This document shows positions 23,593 to 35,999 of a DNA stretch of 64,000 nt, piece after piece (the stretch's first letter is position 1; every line of letters begins with the position of its first letter). Made by a program: the position numbers and the translations under genes. The stretch is from Bathynomus jamesi (Eukaryota > Arthropoda > Malacostraca > Isopoda > Cirolanidae). The stretch is from positions 62,001 through 126,000 of the forward strand of contig JAJOZX010009062.1 of the NCBI GenBank assembly GCA_023014485.1, given 5' to 3'. The notes below the pieces were generated by a model, which saw nothing but the letters and a program-made list of their open reading frames with translations, was not told the DNA's origin and searched no databases.

Positions 23593-23645
23593 TAGCACCC
23601 ATAGCTCAGTGGGCAACTCTGTTTCCCTATTATAGACTGGACGTG
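23593..23645 (+). mobile_element. Remnant 5' head of a tRNA-derived SINE (unit 1)
   Basis: Box A-like TAGCTCAGTGGGC follows the same flank as the fuller copy at 52,247 in unit 2; the body with box B is deleted. Confidence 0.55.
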
Positions 23646-25126
23646 AAAACATAAAAAAAATTACGCACAGATTTGCAAACCAAAATATTTCATCCTCTGA
23701 AATCTTCATTTAAAAAACATGATAAAAGGATTTTTAATTTATGTCTTTCTTTAAAATTCGTAATAATGAAAATCCAAACTTTTTTTTACAAAATCAAGTA
23801 ACATTTAAGTATTTTGAATTTGCTGAGACATACTTCTCCGAAGAAGCGTTTGCTGGTTTCCTGAGGAAGACATTGAAACTGATACGTCGGAGATAATGAA
23901 ACAGTGGTTTTCCTCCATATTTTTTATGTCAAAAATTCCACGACGGCAGTTGTAGTCTAGAAAAGAAAGGAAAATCTGTGAATGCGATTTTATAATAGTA
24001 TACCTTGAATATTCAAAGAAAATATGATGGTGTAACTATAGATGTAAACAGGAGGGCATTAATTATATTAATTTACTGGGTTATAATGTGTTACAAGGAG
24101 CACGGAGACATTTATCAGTAATCATTTAAGTAGATATTGAGATGTTATGAAGAATGTGAATTGCAGAAAAGATTCCTTAAAAACAAAAAAATTTGAAATT
24201 TAATATCGATTAGCGAGACGCTAGTTATTCTATCAAAATTATTAAAATTAATGAACCTCATTTATTTTATAAATGGTATTTCTATTAATCTAAAAAATTT
24301 TTTTTCATGAAAATAGTAAATTTACTGTTCAAATAAATTTTGTTTTTATAACTCTCAGTTTAAAATTTATTATTAAGGTTAATAAATTTCATAAAGAGAA
24401 TGAATGACAACAGAGAGTGACAACAGTGAGTGACAACAGTGAGTAACAACAGTGACTGACAACAGTGGAATCTAAAATAAGTATGGAATAATAATATATT
24501 TGGTAATATCTATAAAAGAGTGAAGCATGATTGATTCTGCTTTTAACTCTTCTCTGTTTCGGAAAAGCACCCCTAAAGACAGACACGTTTACTTTCATGA
24601 AAAACTACAGTGATCAACACAAAAGGGAGAGAACGAACAATCTACGAACGAAAGGACTTTAATTGTAAAGAAGAACATCATCGATGGTTTCTGAGAAAGT
24701 TTTGTTTATTTTAAATTGTCGTAATTTGCAACGATTTTAAACAACTAAAAATTATTACTTCACTTCAATAATAAATAATCATTTATGACCTAATTTAGAA
24801 TTAACAAAATAAAATAAAATAAAAATGTAATTTAAATTTTACTATACACAGTAATTCAATACTAATATATACCAAATGAATTTCATCCACATACTGCCTT
24901 GACTTCTTTAACTTAACAGACTTTAAAAGGCTACGTCAGCCATTCCCACAAACCTGTTTCAGTTTCAAGCTCATCAGGAACAGAAGTATAATCTAAGTCT
25001 TGAATTCTCTGTTCCAGAATTTTAGTTCTTGATTTCTCCTTTTCAAAGGAGCTCTTCATAGCTTCAAATTCTGAACGAAGCTCGGAAATCAAAGCAATCA
25101 TATTTCCTGCAACAAATTTACACCGT

Positions 25127-25138
<12 letters not shown>

Positions 25139-25212
<74 letters not shown>
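25139..25212. repeat. (CA)n(TA)n microsatellite in intron 3
   Basis: (AC)n followed by (AT)n immediately upstream of exon 4 in unit 1; unit 2 has pure (TA)n at 53,914-53,963. Confidence 0.88.
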
Positions 25213-25219
<7 letters not shown>

Positions 25220-25499
25220 GAAACAGTGGTAATTCTTCCTGGTGGTGCAGCTGAAAGATGAAAAGGCTGACCAGTGAAATAACAAACTTTTTTAAAATCT
25301 CATTTAATTTTGTTTCAACCTTCAATTACATTTCAATTTTCTTTTCAATTCTTGTTTTACTTATTTATATTTAAATAAATTCTAAAGTTTCATTTTATCG
25401 TCTGCTGCTTTTCATTAAAATGCAATTTTACTGACGACAATAAATTTCCCTTCTTAATAGTTTAAAAAAATAATGCAATGACGTGATTGTTTAACATCA

Positions 25500-26480
25500 T
25501 CAACAATATCTATGGTCATATGACGGAGGGGACCTACCGGTCCAAATTAGTAGAAGACCAGTACAGAGATGCATCCTTCCGACTTGATCACTATGCCATT
25601 TCTGCAACTCCTGGCTAATTATTTCATTATTATTACCTCAAAAATTCTGATTTCCTAATAAGCAAGAACGACTCAAGAGACTTGCCAAAGGAAAAAGTCC
25701 CATCTGACCATTAACGAATATTCTGTCACCAACTGCTTTAAGTTCTCTAAGAAAATAATCCCTCTGAATAACGCCATCCATCTGTTTATCAGTAGTTTCT
25801 ACATAGAGTCGCTCTACACAAATATAACCATCGAGGAACCCATCCGAGTTCTGTATGAACTACTTCTACTATTACACTAGCCACATTGCAATTTTAGGTA
25901 TATAAAAGGAAAGGTTTCCCAAACTATTAACATTTACAGCTTCAGACACCATTTTCTTCTTCGAGCAGAACCATGGGATTACCCAACAGTGTTACCCTGG
26001 CCTACATCTTCCTATGTCGCCATGACCGTACCTTCTGCGCCACTACCCTTCAAAATTCAAATTACATTTATACAAAAGATATGTCAAAATACGTACTCTA
26101 TTTTAACTTCCCATACTAGGAATACCTAAACCAAAAACATACAATCAGACTTTCTTCGTCAACTTCCCACCTATAAACCCAAATCAATTTCCACCTCATT
26201 TTCACAAATCACCTCAGTTTGAAAACTTTCTTTATTCATGAAGGAAAACCTAAAACCAACATCTCGTCTGTTGTTTATTCTTTCAACTGTACTCTCTGCA
26301 ATACGAGTTATATTGGCAGCACCTGCCAATTCAAACTCAAAGCAGACGAACATAGAAGCATCTTCAGTCGCACCTCCTAACCCGTTAATAAACCAACAGA
26401 ATCTGCCGTACGCGAGCACTACCACGTAAGGAGAAGAGTATAGACACCAATCGACCACGGAAGAACTCCGAGGAGTCCGT
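25500..26480 (+). mobile_element. Degenerate Penelope-like element, type 2 (unit 1)
   Basis: Plus strand. An RT remnant near 25,972 reads MGLPNSVTLAYIFLCRHDRT, comparable to the MGSPLGPTLANIF block of Penelope RTs. 26,260-26,425 reads VVYSFNCTLCNTSYIGST, then KLKADEHRSIFSRT and SAVREHY, a GIY-YIG nuclease with its C-x2-C. Frameshifts and a stop are present. Confidence 0.68.
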
Positions 26481-27297
26481 TAGGCAGGAGAAAGGGATTG
26501 CTGGAACTTCTGTTTCTCCTCTCACTGTCTTCCTTAGCTGATTTTTATTCCTGTGAGCAGTCTAGTATGCTCTCAAACACACACTTCTATCTCTATCCTT
26601 CACTACACTTTCATGCATTTTACATATTACACATTCTTTTCAAAAAGATTTTATAAAAAAAAGGCATCGTGAACCTCGAAGACCTTGATTTCGGATCTCA
26701 TTTTCTTAAAAATGGATCCATTTTTGCGGGCGCGCGTCCTCGCCCTCTCATTTTTACATTAAAAAAATCACCCACTAAATCCCTTCCACTTCTAAACAAT
26801 AAGCACACTCCATAATTCAACGCACATTCTGCACATTCTGCAGAATAAACCTTGTTTAAATGATATTTCTCATCAGCTTTCACTTCATAAATAAGAATAT
26901 TTAAACTCATCGATACCTTTCACATCTATCTTTGCCATTCAGCTTAATTCATTATTACTGTAACATACGTAAGTGTTATAGTTTAAGGTAGCCCACTTTT
27001 ACTTTGAACAATAAGAACCTCAACTTGTCACTGTTTGATTCTTAATTTTTGTATTAATTTGTATAAAATATTATTTGTTTACAATTTTAATTTCGACTAA
27101 AATTTGTTATTTGATTTCTCTTTTAGTTTCATTTCCATTTATTTTGTTTTCATTTGTATCTCTTTTAACTGTGATCTGTAATGGTTTTATTTCATTTGTA
27201 TTTATTTCAGTTACAACTGATCATAGAACAATATTCCGAAACGTTTTGAACCAATTAAAATATGCTTAAAACGCGGATTCTCCTTTTTCTTACACAA
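26481..27297. other. No gene seen (unit 1)
   Basis: Non-coding, largely absent from unit 2 but partly present in unit 3 (61,641-62,300). Confidence 0.35.
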
Positions 27298-27299
27298 AA

Positions 27300-27371
<72 letters not shown>
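27298..27371. repeat. (CA)n(TA)n microsatellite
   Basis: (AC)n then (AT)n directly abutting the left arm of the palindrome at 27,372. Confidence 0.88.
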
Positions 27372-27377
<6 letters not shown>

Positions 27378-28123
27378 TAGGAGAAATCCAATGACAAGGA
27401 GAAATGTAAATGCCATGAAAAGTCTTCTTTATTGCGCAACGTTTCGAGCAATACGCTTATCTTCAGGCTGTTTAATAACAATGTGAAATTAAAATCAATA
27501 TTGAATGAAAAACAAACAGAAATTTCTATAACCTATTCGTAAAGACAAATTTTAAAAGACTGAGAAAAGAGGGTTAAGTTCTAAGTTATACAGATTTACA
27601 TATAAAAATTAAGAAGTTATTTTTAAATACATGTAGTAAATGTGAAATTAATACACTGGAAAAATTACCAATAGTACACTGGAACAATGGAGCTATCTAC
27701 CTTACACAGCAGTATCCGAGGCCGACTAATTTGAGCAGAGGAAACGGGAACGAAGGATGGCGAGGGAGATAGGGGAAGGATACTGCTGTGTAAGGTAGAT
27801 AGCTCCATTGTTCCAGTGTACTATTGGTAATTTTTCCAGTGTATTAATTTCACATTTACTACATGTATTTAAAAATAACTTCTTAATTTTTATATGTAAA
27901 TCTGTATAACTTAGAACTTAACCCTCTTTTCTCAGTCTTTTAAAATTTGTCTTTACGAATAGGTTATAGAAATTTCTGTTTGTTTTTCATTCAATATTGA
28001 TTTTAATTTCACATTGTTATTAAACAGCCTGAAGATGAGCGTATTGCTCGAAACGTTGCGCAATAAAGAAGACTTTTCATGGCATTTACATTTCTCCTTG
28101 TCATTGGATTTCTCCTAAATATT
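27372..28123. mobile_element. Large palindrome with Penelope-type ribozyme-like motifs (unit 1)
   Basis: Two arms of about 345 bp (27,372-27,717 and 27,778-28,123) are near-perfect inverted copies around a 60-bp centre. Each outer arm contains CCTGAAGA...GCTCGAAACG, a degenerate hammerhead-like core (28,029-28,053 on plus; mirrored at 27,443-27,465). Flanked by TA tracts; the right outer flank (28,124-28,156) matches the inverted left outer flank of the unit 2 palindrome. Absent from the same place in unit 3. Confidence 0.75.
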
Positions 28124-28152
28124 AAATTGAAGCTCTGTAGAAGCAACCCGCA

Positions 28153-28156
<4 letters not shown>

Positions 28157-28190
<34 letters not shown>
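28157..28190. repeat. (TA)n microsatellite
   Basis: Right border of the unit 1 palindrome insertion. Confidence 0.85.
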
Positions 28191-28191
<1 letters not shown>

Positions 28192-28199
28192 GATGGAAT

Positions 28200-29340
28200 T
28201 TCACAATTGAACACGTGAAATGAATGAATGATGCAAACTTACAAGGAAAAAAATAAATTATTCCAAGTCCTTTCGTGTTATCAAATTATGTTTCATAAAT
28301 TAGTATACATATTCAGGACGTCAAAGTGAACAAAAAAGTTCCTATGAACATAAATCCGCAATTGCTTCATTTTCGAGATACATTGCTTTTTTGCCGAGGA
28401 CGATCCAATTAAAATGAGCCATTAAATTTTTTCAAAGTCGAAGTTATGGAGCAGTATTCCTCTGGAGAACTTGCTGATAGCCATTTCGTGTTCTTTAAAA
28501 GAATACGGCTCCATAATGCTCTGTAACATTACATGAGAGTGACACATGAAATGAAGGAAATAATTTTGGTTTCTAAACTGATAACTAACAAAATAATATC
28601 AAAACAAAAGAAAAATAGTTATCTAAAGAACCAGACAACCACGACTTTGATAAACTTTAATTTTATTTGTATTATATGGCCTCACGTCAGCTCAGTTTAC
28701 AGTGCATATCTTTGCTCGGGTTAAAGGTAACCCTCGGGGCACATTCACCCTCACATCGTAGATAAATGATCTTCGAGGCTTTTGCCTTTAATTTTTATTT
28801 GTATCATATCTAGCTTTGACTTTGTTTGTATTATTATTATATCTATAAAAACGACTTAAGATTTAATATGTACTCTATTTTCAACTACAAGTTCGTTTGC
28901 GTAATCTAAACTAGTTAATATTCTTTATTCATTAATTTATATACAGTATTATTTAATCATAACAAATCACGAGTTATATATAACCTAATCATAACTTGTT
29001 CATTTTTCGTATTCTGTATTTATTTATTTCTTTTCTCGTCTATAACTGTTAATTGTTTGTACTGCACTCGTATCTTATCTATACTTTTTAAGATTAAATA
29101 TATACTGTAATTTTCAAAATTAATTTCTAATTTCCAACTATTACTTCTTTTATGTATTCTAAATTAATTAATTTTCAATAAAACTTGTAATATTTAATAT
29201 TTATTTCAGAAATAAAGAATGTTTATACTCATTTTGATTTTGATTTTGACGAAAAATTTGTAATGATTTCGTATATAATTTGTTTTTAAAAGAATTGGCA
29301 AGAAATATCTGCAAGAAGGAAACACAAACTAAAAATAATT
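28200..29340. other. No gene seen (unit 1, intron 3 region)
   Basis: AT-rich and non-coding. From about 28,780 it is shared with unit 2 (55,330 on), and from 28,460 with unit 3 (62,305 on). Confidence 0.4.
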
Positions 29341-29464
29341 TTACCTGAAGGAGCATTTGTTGACGACAGTGAAGCTGATGATTTGAAAGCATCAATTTCG
29401 TTCTCTGTTCAGACATGAAATAAATTAATATTAGTTAATTACAGGAGGCTTCACAAATGAATAC

Positions 29465-29576
29465 TTGGGTTCAACAAGCGTTATCCCAGGATTCCGGGGT
29501 TGAATTGGTGAACTTATTTCTCTGGAAATTAATCATAATCGCGATGTAATTTTCAAATCTAAAGATTTATCAATCA

Positions 29577-29637
<61 letters not shown>

Positions 29638-30098
29638 GCTTAACATGTAATTGTTATGAAATTACGAACATTGGTGAGTGATGGCAGTGTAGATCATTTG
29701 TATTTCTTGAAAAATTATTTAAAAAATCAGTGATTGATAATATCGTAAGGTCAACAACTTCTCTTTATTTTGCACAAAACACCTGTTTATTTACTTTCTT
29801 TAGAATTTTTACCACTTGAGTGTACTGCTATTTTTTACGTTATATTAGAAAGTTTTTATATAAAGGAATATTTTTCAAGGGTATTATTGTTTTGAAGGAG
29901 GAAATTTATGTTCTTATTATTTTTTGCAAATATCCCATGTGTTCAAACCGTTTATAGGCCTATTCTACTAAATAACAATTTTGGTTAAATGCTTTTAAAT
30001 TCCTGAAATATTTCAGATTTACATTAAATCCCAAGATTGCATAAGTTTGAATCCCTGTGTACCGGGATTAGGAAGAACCGGGAAACTGATGAACCCTA
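29465..30098. mobile_element. hAT-like non-autonomous element in intron 2
   Basis: 634 bp flanked by a perfect 8-bp duplication ATGAATAC (29,457-29,464 and 30,099-30,106). Ends are imperfect inverted repeats, TTGGGTTCA...and...TGAACCCTA. It holds the (TA)n tract at 29,578-29,634 and GGGATTCCGG-like motifs. An 8-bp TSD with TAGGG-like ends is typical of hAT. Confidence 0.65.
29578..29634. repeat. (TA)n microsatellite, unit 1/2 junction
   Basis: Inside the hAT-like element of intron 2. Confidence 0.9.
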
Positions 30099-30900
30099 AT
30101 GAATACCTTCTACTACCATCATTTTTAATAGACCACATTTCAAATAATTTCACGTGAACTCAAATATTATCTCACTGTAAATTAGGTTATGGTGACTTTA
30201 TACGTTATAAGGTAAACTTACCCATTTCAATCACTCTTGAACTTAAAGAACAAATAAGACTTTCTGTCTTCGGTTCGTATCTTTGGTTTTTGGAGTTTTT
30301 GTTTTCAAATGCGTTCATTAGCCAATCTACTTTGGAATCCACATCGCTCATCTTTGTAGACACAATTTCCAGCAACGATTTTGAATTAACTGAAATGCAT
30401 TATGGGTAACAAAATAAGTATTTTGAAGTTTAGTCAAAAAATTAGCTTCTTATTTACGTTACTTTTACTTTGTACACAAAACAACTCTGGATCCCAAACG
30501 CGTTTCAGTAAATTTGAAAATAAATAATTCAGAGTAGAAGCGAGTTTTAAATATAAATTAGTGTAATTGAATGTAATTAATTTTACCTTTTTAAAATAAA
30601 AATTCTTACGTGAAAACCCATGATAATAAGTCTCAATAGTGTATACAATTACCTGTCGTTGAGTTTCCATTGCTTTCAGCGACCTGTTCACAAACAGCAC
30701 AAACACAACAACAAAAATCATATGAAATGAAAGTGAAAGATCGTAATTTGGCATTTTAAAGTCTTAAATAACGATGATTAAAAGTTTATTAACTATAATT
30801 TGGCGGAACACTTTACGATTAAGAACCCAAATATTAATCACAAATATGAAAAACTCCAATATTTTCTTCTTTGAAGTGAACCAAATCAAAGTATACACTT

Positions 30901-30945
30901 ACGAGTAACGAGAGCCTCTGTCTCTCTTTTTATCGTCTTTATATT
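30901..30945 (-). promoter_or_regulatory. TATA box and leader donor (unit 2 copy)
   Basis: Identical arrangement to 2,531-2,575: TATAAA at 30,938-30,943 and gtaagt at 30,902. Confidence 0.48.
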
Positions 30946-31624
30946 CTCCCTCAAAACCCATCCCCTACTTCCGTCCTCTAATATTCCCCTGATGAATATG
31001 AGAGCAGTTGAACCTATAATCAGTTTAGAGGAAAGTCAAGGACAAAACATTTGTCCTTCACCAAAAATTGTGAAGATAAACATTTCAAATTACTTATTTT
31101 CCTTTGATTCATTTAAACATTTAAAATGACGAAAAGATTTCATGTTTCAACTCTGCACGAACAATATTGTAAATGTATGGGTGTGATTTGTTTTAAAGTG
31201 AGTAAACAGCTGTTGTGAGTAAATTTTAACATATTTATGACTAAACCTTCTGGAAACATCAATTCATAGAGTTTCGGCAAATAGTTCGCCAAGAAACATA
31301 CAGTTCCTAAAGAGCACAAAACCTAACAACTGGAAGTTGTCTGTCTTTATTTGGGTATTTCAATCGTTTTGTTGACACAAATGAAATAAAATTTAAAAAA
31401 CAACTAATTTTTTATTAATTTTTTATGCTTTTAAAAGGTTTATATTTCTAGGCGAACTTTTTTCCGGAAATGTACATATTTAATTTATAATAAAAACTAT
31501 TTTCAGCCTCTTTTACTGTATTTGAGTGGAACATTTATATAATTACGGGATTCTAAATCGGTAAAGAAATTTGAATTTTTGCAATACTACTAATAATAAC
31601 TCTTATGTGCATTTGTATTCTCAC

Positions 31625-31691
31625 CATCATCCCTGGATAAAATCTTCTATTTTCTCTTCTATGTTTCTTAGAGAATTGAGAGTTGTCAGTA
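31625..31691 (-). pseudogene. Possible coiled-coil exon remnant (unit 2)
   Basis: Same 67-nt block as at 3,253, with the same splice-like borders and the same in-frame stop. Confidence 0.28.
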
Positions 31692-32055
31692 CTGAATTTT
31701 TAGATTCATGAATATTGGTACTAAATTATGTTATCCTCTTTCATTTTTAGATAAGAAAGAGTTTGATTAAATAATAATTTTATATAGGAATGATAATGAT
31801 AGAAGACAAATGGCTTTTTCATACACTTCAGTGGTAAGAAATAAAATAAAATAGAGTTTCGGGTACAATTTATTTTCATATATTTCTATGTTCTTCTTAT
31901 CTTCCACTCTTAAAATTCGTCTGAAAATTCTCATTGAAAATTCTCACTGTAGAAAGTAATAAGAGCAAATTCGATTTGAAATTCACATTGTAAATTTTGT
32001 ATGGAAAGAGTGAGTATAAAAATTTAATTGAAATTCTGATTAATTTAATTTCATG

Positions 32056-32823
32056 TAGGGTTTCTCGTTTTCAGGGATTTTCACTATCCCCTTTTTCGAG
32101 GACAAAATCGGCCATCGTCCCTGGATCCAGGGATATCGCTCTTTACAAAAAATAATAATGATAAAGTCTTAAAGTGTTTAAGCATTAGCTAAATGTAGAT
32201 TAGTTAGCTAATATTAAATATAAATATTTTAACGCAATAATGATAAATATAATAAAGGATAGAGACTTGGCCGAGTTTCAAACACTGCAGAAACATAAAT
32301 ACGGTATGTAGCCTGGGCGGCTATGCCTACAATGCTCATTTGTAGCATTGCATTTCAACAAAAATAGATTATATTAGAGTGTAATTTATACGAACACAAC
32401 GCCTTTTATATACTTCAAACTAATTTGTAGTAAAAAAAATATCAACAGCAAAAAGGTGTGCCACTGAATTGAAATAATAACCGAAATTAAAACCACTAAA
32501 ATACAACATGTTCGATTGAAGGAATGGCTTTCAGTCTGAGTCAATCTTCAAAAATACCAGTCATATTAACATGCACAACATCATACAGGGCATATTATAG
32601 GCACTATTCGAGTTGTACAACGAAACGTGATTCGTGCTATTATAAATTTGTCATCATAGTCTTTATATTTGTATTTTGTAGATACAGTAGTAAATTAATG
32701 TAAAACTGTTTGAAATAAGATTTTAGAATAGTCTGAAAAACCTCGGAAATCCCGGGATTTGCTGCGTTTATCCCACGGTTTAAGTTATCATTTTCCGCCC
32801 GGGATCCCGGTTGAGAAACCCTA
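32056..32823. mobile_element. hAT-like non-autonomous element (unit 2)
   Basis: Orthologous copy of 3,689-4,458 with the same ends and flanks, so insertion predates the duplication. Confidence 0.6.
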
Positions 32824-32859
32824 ATTCATGGACGGGAAGGAGGAACCAACGGTGAAAGC

Positions 32860-33310
32860 TCACAAAAATGCCCGCTCATAGAGGAAGAAGAGAACCAAAA
32901 TCAAGGTCGAGGGTTTTCGAGATGCCTGGACACTCTACGTTTGAAAGATTGGGAGTCATAGACAGGGGGTGGGAGGGGAAAATGGATTGAGGAACATTGT
33001 TCCAGATTTCACGGGTTGAGTAGATGAAAGAGTGAGCATATCGATTAACTCTTGCATTAGAGAGTTGGACAAAAAAGGAATGAGAATGTGTTGAATGTCT
33101 GGTATTGCGCACTTTCCTTAACATAGGAGGCACGCAGTTTGAGAGATCAGAAGAGCAGTGTCCGTTATAATAGAGTGAGGAAACATTGCGGCGAAGAGAG
33201 AGAGAGAGTGAAAACATTCATTAAGAGGCGGGGAATTGATGGGACGAAAAACCTTGATTCCATCCGATCAAGTAGAGTTGTGTCGTTTCAACGGGTGAGT
33301 TGGTTCCATT
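32860..33310 (-). mobile_element. LINE C-terminal fragment (unit 2)
   Basis: Copy of 4,490-4,965. Here 32,876-33,217 reads open for 113 codons (RRNVSSLYYNGHCSSDLSN...EIWNNVPQSIF), so it is less decayed than unit 1. Confidence 0.57.
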
Positions 33311-33650
33311 TAAAATAAAACAATACGCCAATGTCTGTAAGAAATTTAATTTATTATTGAAATAAATAAATATTATATATAAAATAAATTAATAAAATGA
33401 TAGATATAAATATTTTGAGAAATAGGCCTATTTTCATTTTAGTACACAATTTTCTGCGTTTTGATCTATAGGTTCTTTCCAAATATTTGCGTGCTTTACG
33501 ACTTTGTCATGCATAAACAAGTAGACAGTTTTTTGTCAATATTTTGTTTTCTCCAAACATTCCTTACTCCTCTGATATTTTTAAAGTGTAAATACAGCGA
33601 TTTTTTTAAGAGAGGAAGAACGCACGTAACATTTAAAAGGTTGAAATGAT

Positions 33651-33691
<41 letters not shown>

Positions 33692-34274
33692 TAATAATTC
33701 AGAAAGAACACATTACATAAGATATACATCACATCCATATAGGCACAATGTTGTTATTAACGTCTAACTTTGTATTTCTTAGTGACAAATAGTTTAATTA
33801 CAGTATTCTTATGTGAATATGCCGTTGACAGGCATAACAGCTTTTCAGACAAAAATCTTTGAGATTCATTTCTATTTTTAAAAAGGGAACTAAGAAATGT
33901 ATATAGAATTTGTGTAAAAGAAAACAGAGTTGCATTTCGTTAATTTTGTCATTACAAATGAAAATTGAAATAATCTTCGAAAAATGGAAAAGAAAGTGTT
34001 AAACAATACGATATGATAATAGAAATAATAATAGGAATAATAGAAAAGAAAAATAGTAAACAATAGGGTAGAGAGAACATGTTGAAATACCAATAATAAT
34101 TAATTTCTATTATTGCAAATTAGAAATTATGATGCAATCCTAAAGTTACAAAAATACAGATAAATGAAGCACATTATAAGTATGGTGTAATATAATAGGA
34201 ACTTTTAACATATCATTTATATAGCTTGTGATTGCACCCAATTTAAGATTGTGAATTTTGCATATATAATAGGT

Positions 34275-34308
34275 GATTTTCATTGTTTAGTAATATTTAC
34301 AAGTTGCA

Positions 34309-34372
<64 letters not shown>

Positions 34373-35660
34373 GGAGTTAACAAAGTGTTTCTTTAGTGAG
34401 TTGCGAAACAAAATTAATGATGGTGCTTGTTTGATATTTATAGATATAGCGTTCCAGATATCTGCCCCCTTGGAGGAGAGAGCATTTCTTGCAATTTGCA
34501 TGGAATAGTTTGGTTTATGTATGAAATCAGTGGGAAGTTTTGTATTATGATTATGGTTGTTTTGATCGGGTTAATCGTTCTGTGAATGGGCGAAGTATAG
34601 TATCTATTACTAGCAATTTCTCTACCTACTGATACCGACAGGAACTTTATACAAGTCATTTAGTTTATAGAATATTTAAATTTGTGAACATTGGAGAGGT
34701 ATGAGATTGCCTGTTGATATTGTTTGAGAGAGTTCGTAAGCATTTTTTATGGATTACTATTAGCGGATATCGTATATAATTCGTTGTACTACCTCATGCT
34801 GTGATTCCATATTGTAAGTGTGGATGAATAAATGAGTAATACAGTGTGAGGAGGGCATTTTGGGGAATTGTTTTATTTGAGTTTGAATATTATTTAGAGA
34901 AATTTAAATATTTTTCATTTGATATGTTATGTGTGACATTTGAAATTTATTTTTTCATCTAACTTGGTGCCAAGCACTTTAACTTCATTTACTTTAGCAA
35001 GAGGAGTGTTTCCACTTATCAATGGGGTATACACGATTACAGTTTTTTTAGTTGCGATCACATACGATGATTTTTTAAGTTTAGTAAAAGCTCATTTGCA
35101 CACATCCATTTATAGACATGATCTAATTGCCTGTTCACTTCGTTCATTTGGGAGCTGATATCGTGGTGTGTAGGAGTGTTGTATCGTCTGCATACTGAAT
35201 ACAGTTCTATGTTGCTGATCGAAATAAATAATTTATATGCATTAAGAAAAGTAAGTGTCCAAAGATATATTGTTGTGGAACCCCACTTTCCAATAGAGCA
35301 TATTCTGATAAAATGTCATTTACTTTAACATACTGGTGACGATTAGAGATATGACTTAAACCAATTTAGCATATTTTCCCTTATACCATATGTGTTTAAT
35401 TTATCTAGTAAAGTAAGATATCATGTGAGAGCGGATGAAAGGCTTTTGACACGACAAGGAAAACTAGGATTGTTTGCATTTATAGTTTAGGTTTTTATAG
35501 ATATTTTCTCATAGCATGTTGATAGCGTCTTCTATGGTGTGTGTCCTTCTATAAACCCAAATTGTTTTGCTATGATATTGTATTCAGCTAAGAATTTGAT
35601 TAGTCTCTTGTATACAGTTCTTTCAAATACTTTACTTAAAATTGGCAAAGTTAGTTTTAA
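34275..35660 (-). mobile_element. Degenerate LINE with RT remnants (unit 2)
   Basis: Orthologous to 5,900-7,285, with the same tail (KGADIWNAI) and RT remnants, equally broken. The (TA)n tract at 34,315-34,370 is longer than in unit 1. Confidence 0.58.
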
Positions 35661-35775
35661 TTTATTAAAACCAAAATGTTAATACTTTCCATTTGTAACA
35701 ATTCTACTTTTTAACTTTTTACTCGTCATTTGAATTTCCAGTACACAAAGTTTGTGTTAATTAACTTTTCTTCAG

Positions 35776-35993
35776 ATACACTTGGTGAATAAAGTAACCT
35801 TTGATTACTATGGCAGACGTGATGTGAAATCACTTCCATTGTTTGTTACACAGGTTGGTAATTCTGCCTCCCTGACGATGTCATTCACGTACCCGGGAGG
35901 AATGTGCGGTCGCTACGTGATTGTTGTCAGGGAAATCAAGCAAGAGTTTTTATATTTTTTGAGCTACAAGGAACTCGATATGTTTTTAAATAA
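35776..35993 (+). pseudogene. Unit 2 copy of the plus-strand F5/8C-like exon, frameshifted
   Basis: Matches 7,617-7,835 but lacks one G near 35,951, after the REIKQEF codons. The native C-terminus is lost and reading continues past the old stop at 35,991. The acceptor is kept. Confidence 0.55.
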
Positions 35994-35999
35994 AAAACA

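Larger units (their letters stand above)
1252..29634. repeat. Tandem segmental duplication, unit 1
   Basis: About 28.4 kb that recurs, nearly collinear, from 29,635 onward. Anchors in the same order in both units are the signal-peptide exon (2,280/30,653), a hAT-like element (3,689/32,056), the plus-strand lectin exon (7,617/35,776), the Jockey LINE (9,109/37,239), the transposase-like gene (12,472/40,605) and the last lectin exon (19,423/47,212). Unit 1 has private insertions at 7,286, 13,297, 21,704 and about 27,190-28,460. The left edge falls in a (TA)n tract; sequence to its left does not match the end of the other units. Confidence 0.93.
19423..30754 (-). pseudogene. Frameshifted 7-exon paralogue of the secreted F5/8C-like gene
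   Basis: Same exon set as the intact copy: 30653-30754, 30222-30389, 29345-29404, 24954-25106, 23834-23956, 22510-22666, 19423-19640. Splice sites are preserved, but exons 1, 5 and 7 each carry a 1-nt deletion relative to the other copies: after VLFVN in exon 1, after the DIK codons in exon 5, and near the VAYTDK position in exon 7. Exon 7 then runs into an early stop. Exon 6 still has the 24 nt lost from unit 2 and encodes the fuller PWLFVDLEVPHLIWEIS. Three independent frame losses make this a pseudogene unless the assembly is wrong. Confidence 0.72.
30760..32055. other. Non-coding upstream stretch (unit 2)
   Basis: Counterpart of 2,391-3,688; holds the promoter at 30,901 and the 67-nt exon-like block at 31,625, otherwise nothing recognised. 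Confidence 0.38.

Noticed and set aside
23860..23930. CCTGAGGAAG...GAAAC as another hammerhead-like motif
   Set aside because: It lies within exon 5 of the lectin-like gene and lacks CTGATGA and a stem II.
23834..23956. Long open reading of unit 1 exon 5 as DIKNMEENHCFIISDVSVSM...
   Set aside because: It is the wrong frame. A 1-nt deletion opens it by chance; the FLRKPANASSE frame matches unit 2, the splice phases and the domain family.
24931..25182. 83-codon frame starting with a Cys-Val repeat
   Set aside because: The start is a translated (CA)n microsatellite. Only the part from the acceptor at 25,106 is exon 4, and it likely splices at 24,954 instead of running to the stop.
27262..27486. 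Frame with Thr-His and Ile-Tyr repeats
   Set aside because: Translated CA/TA microsatellite next to the palindrome.
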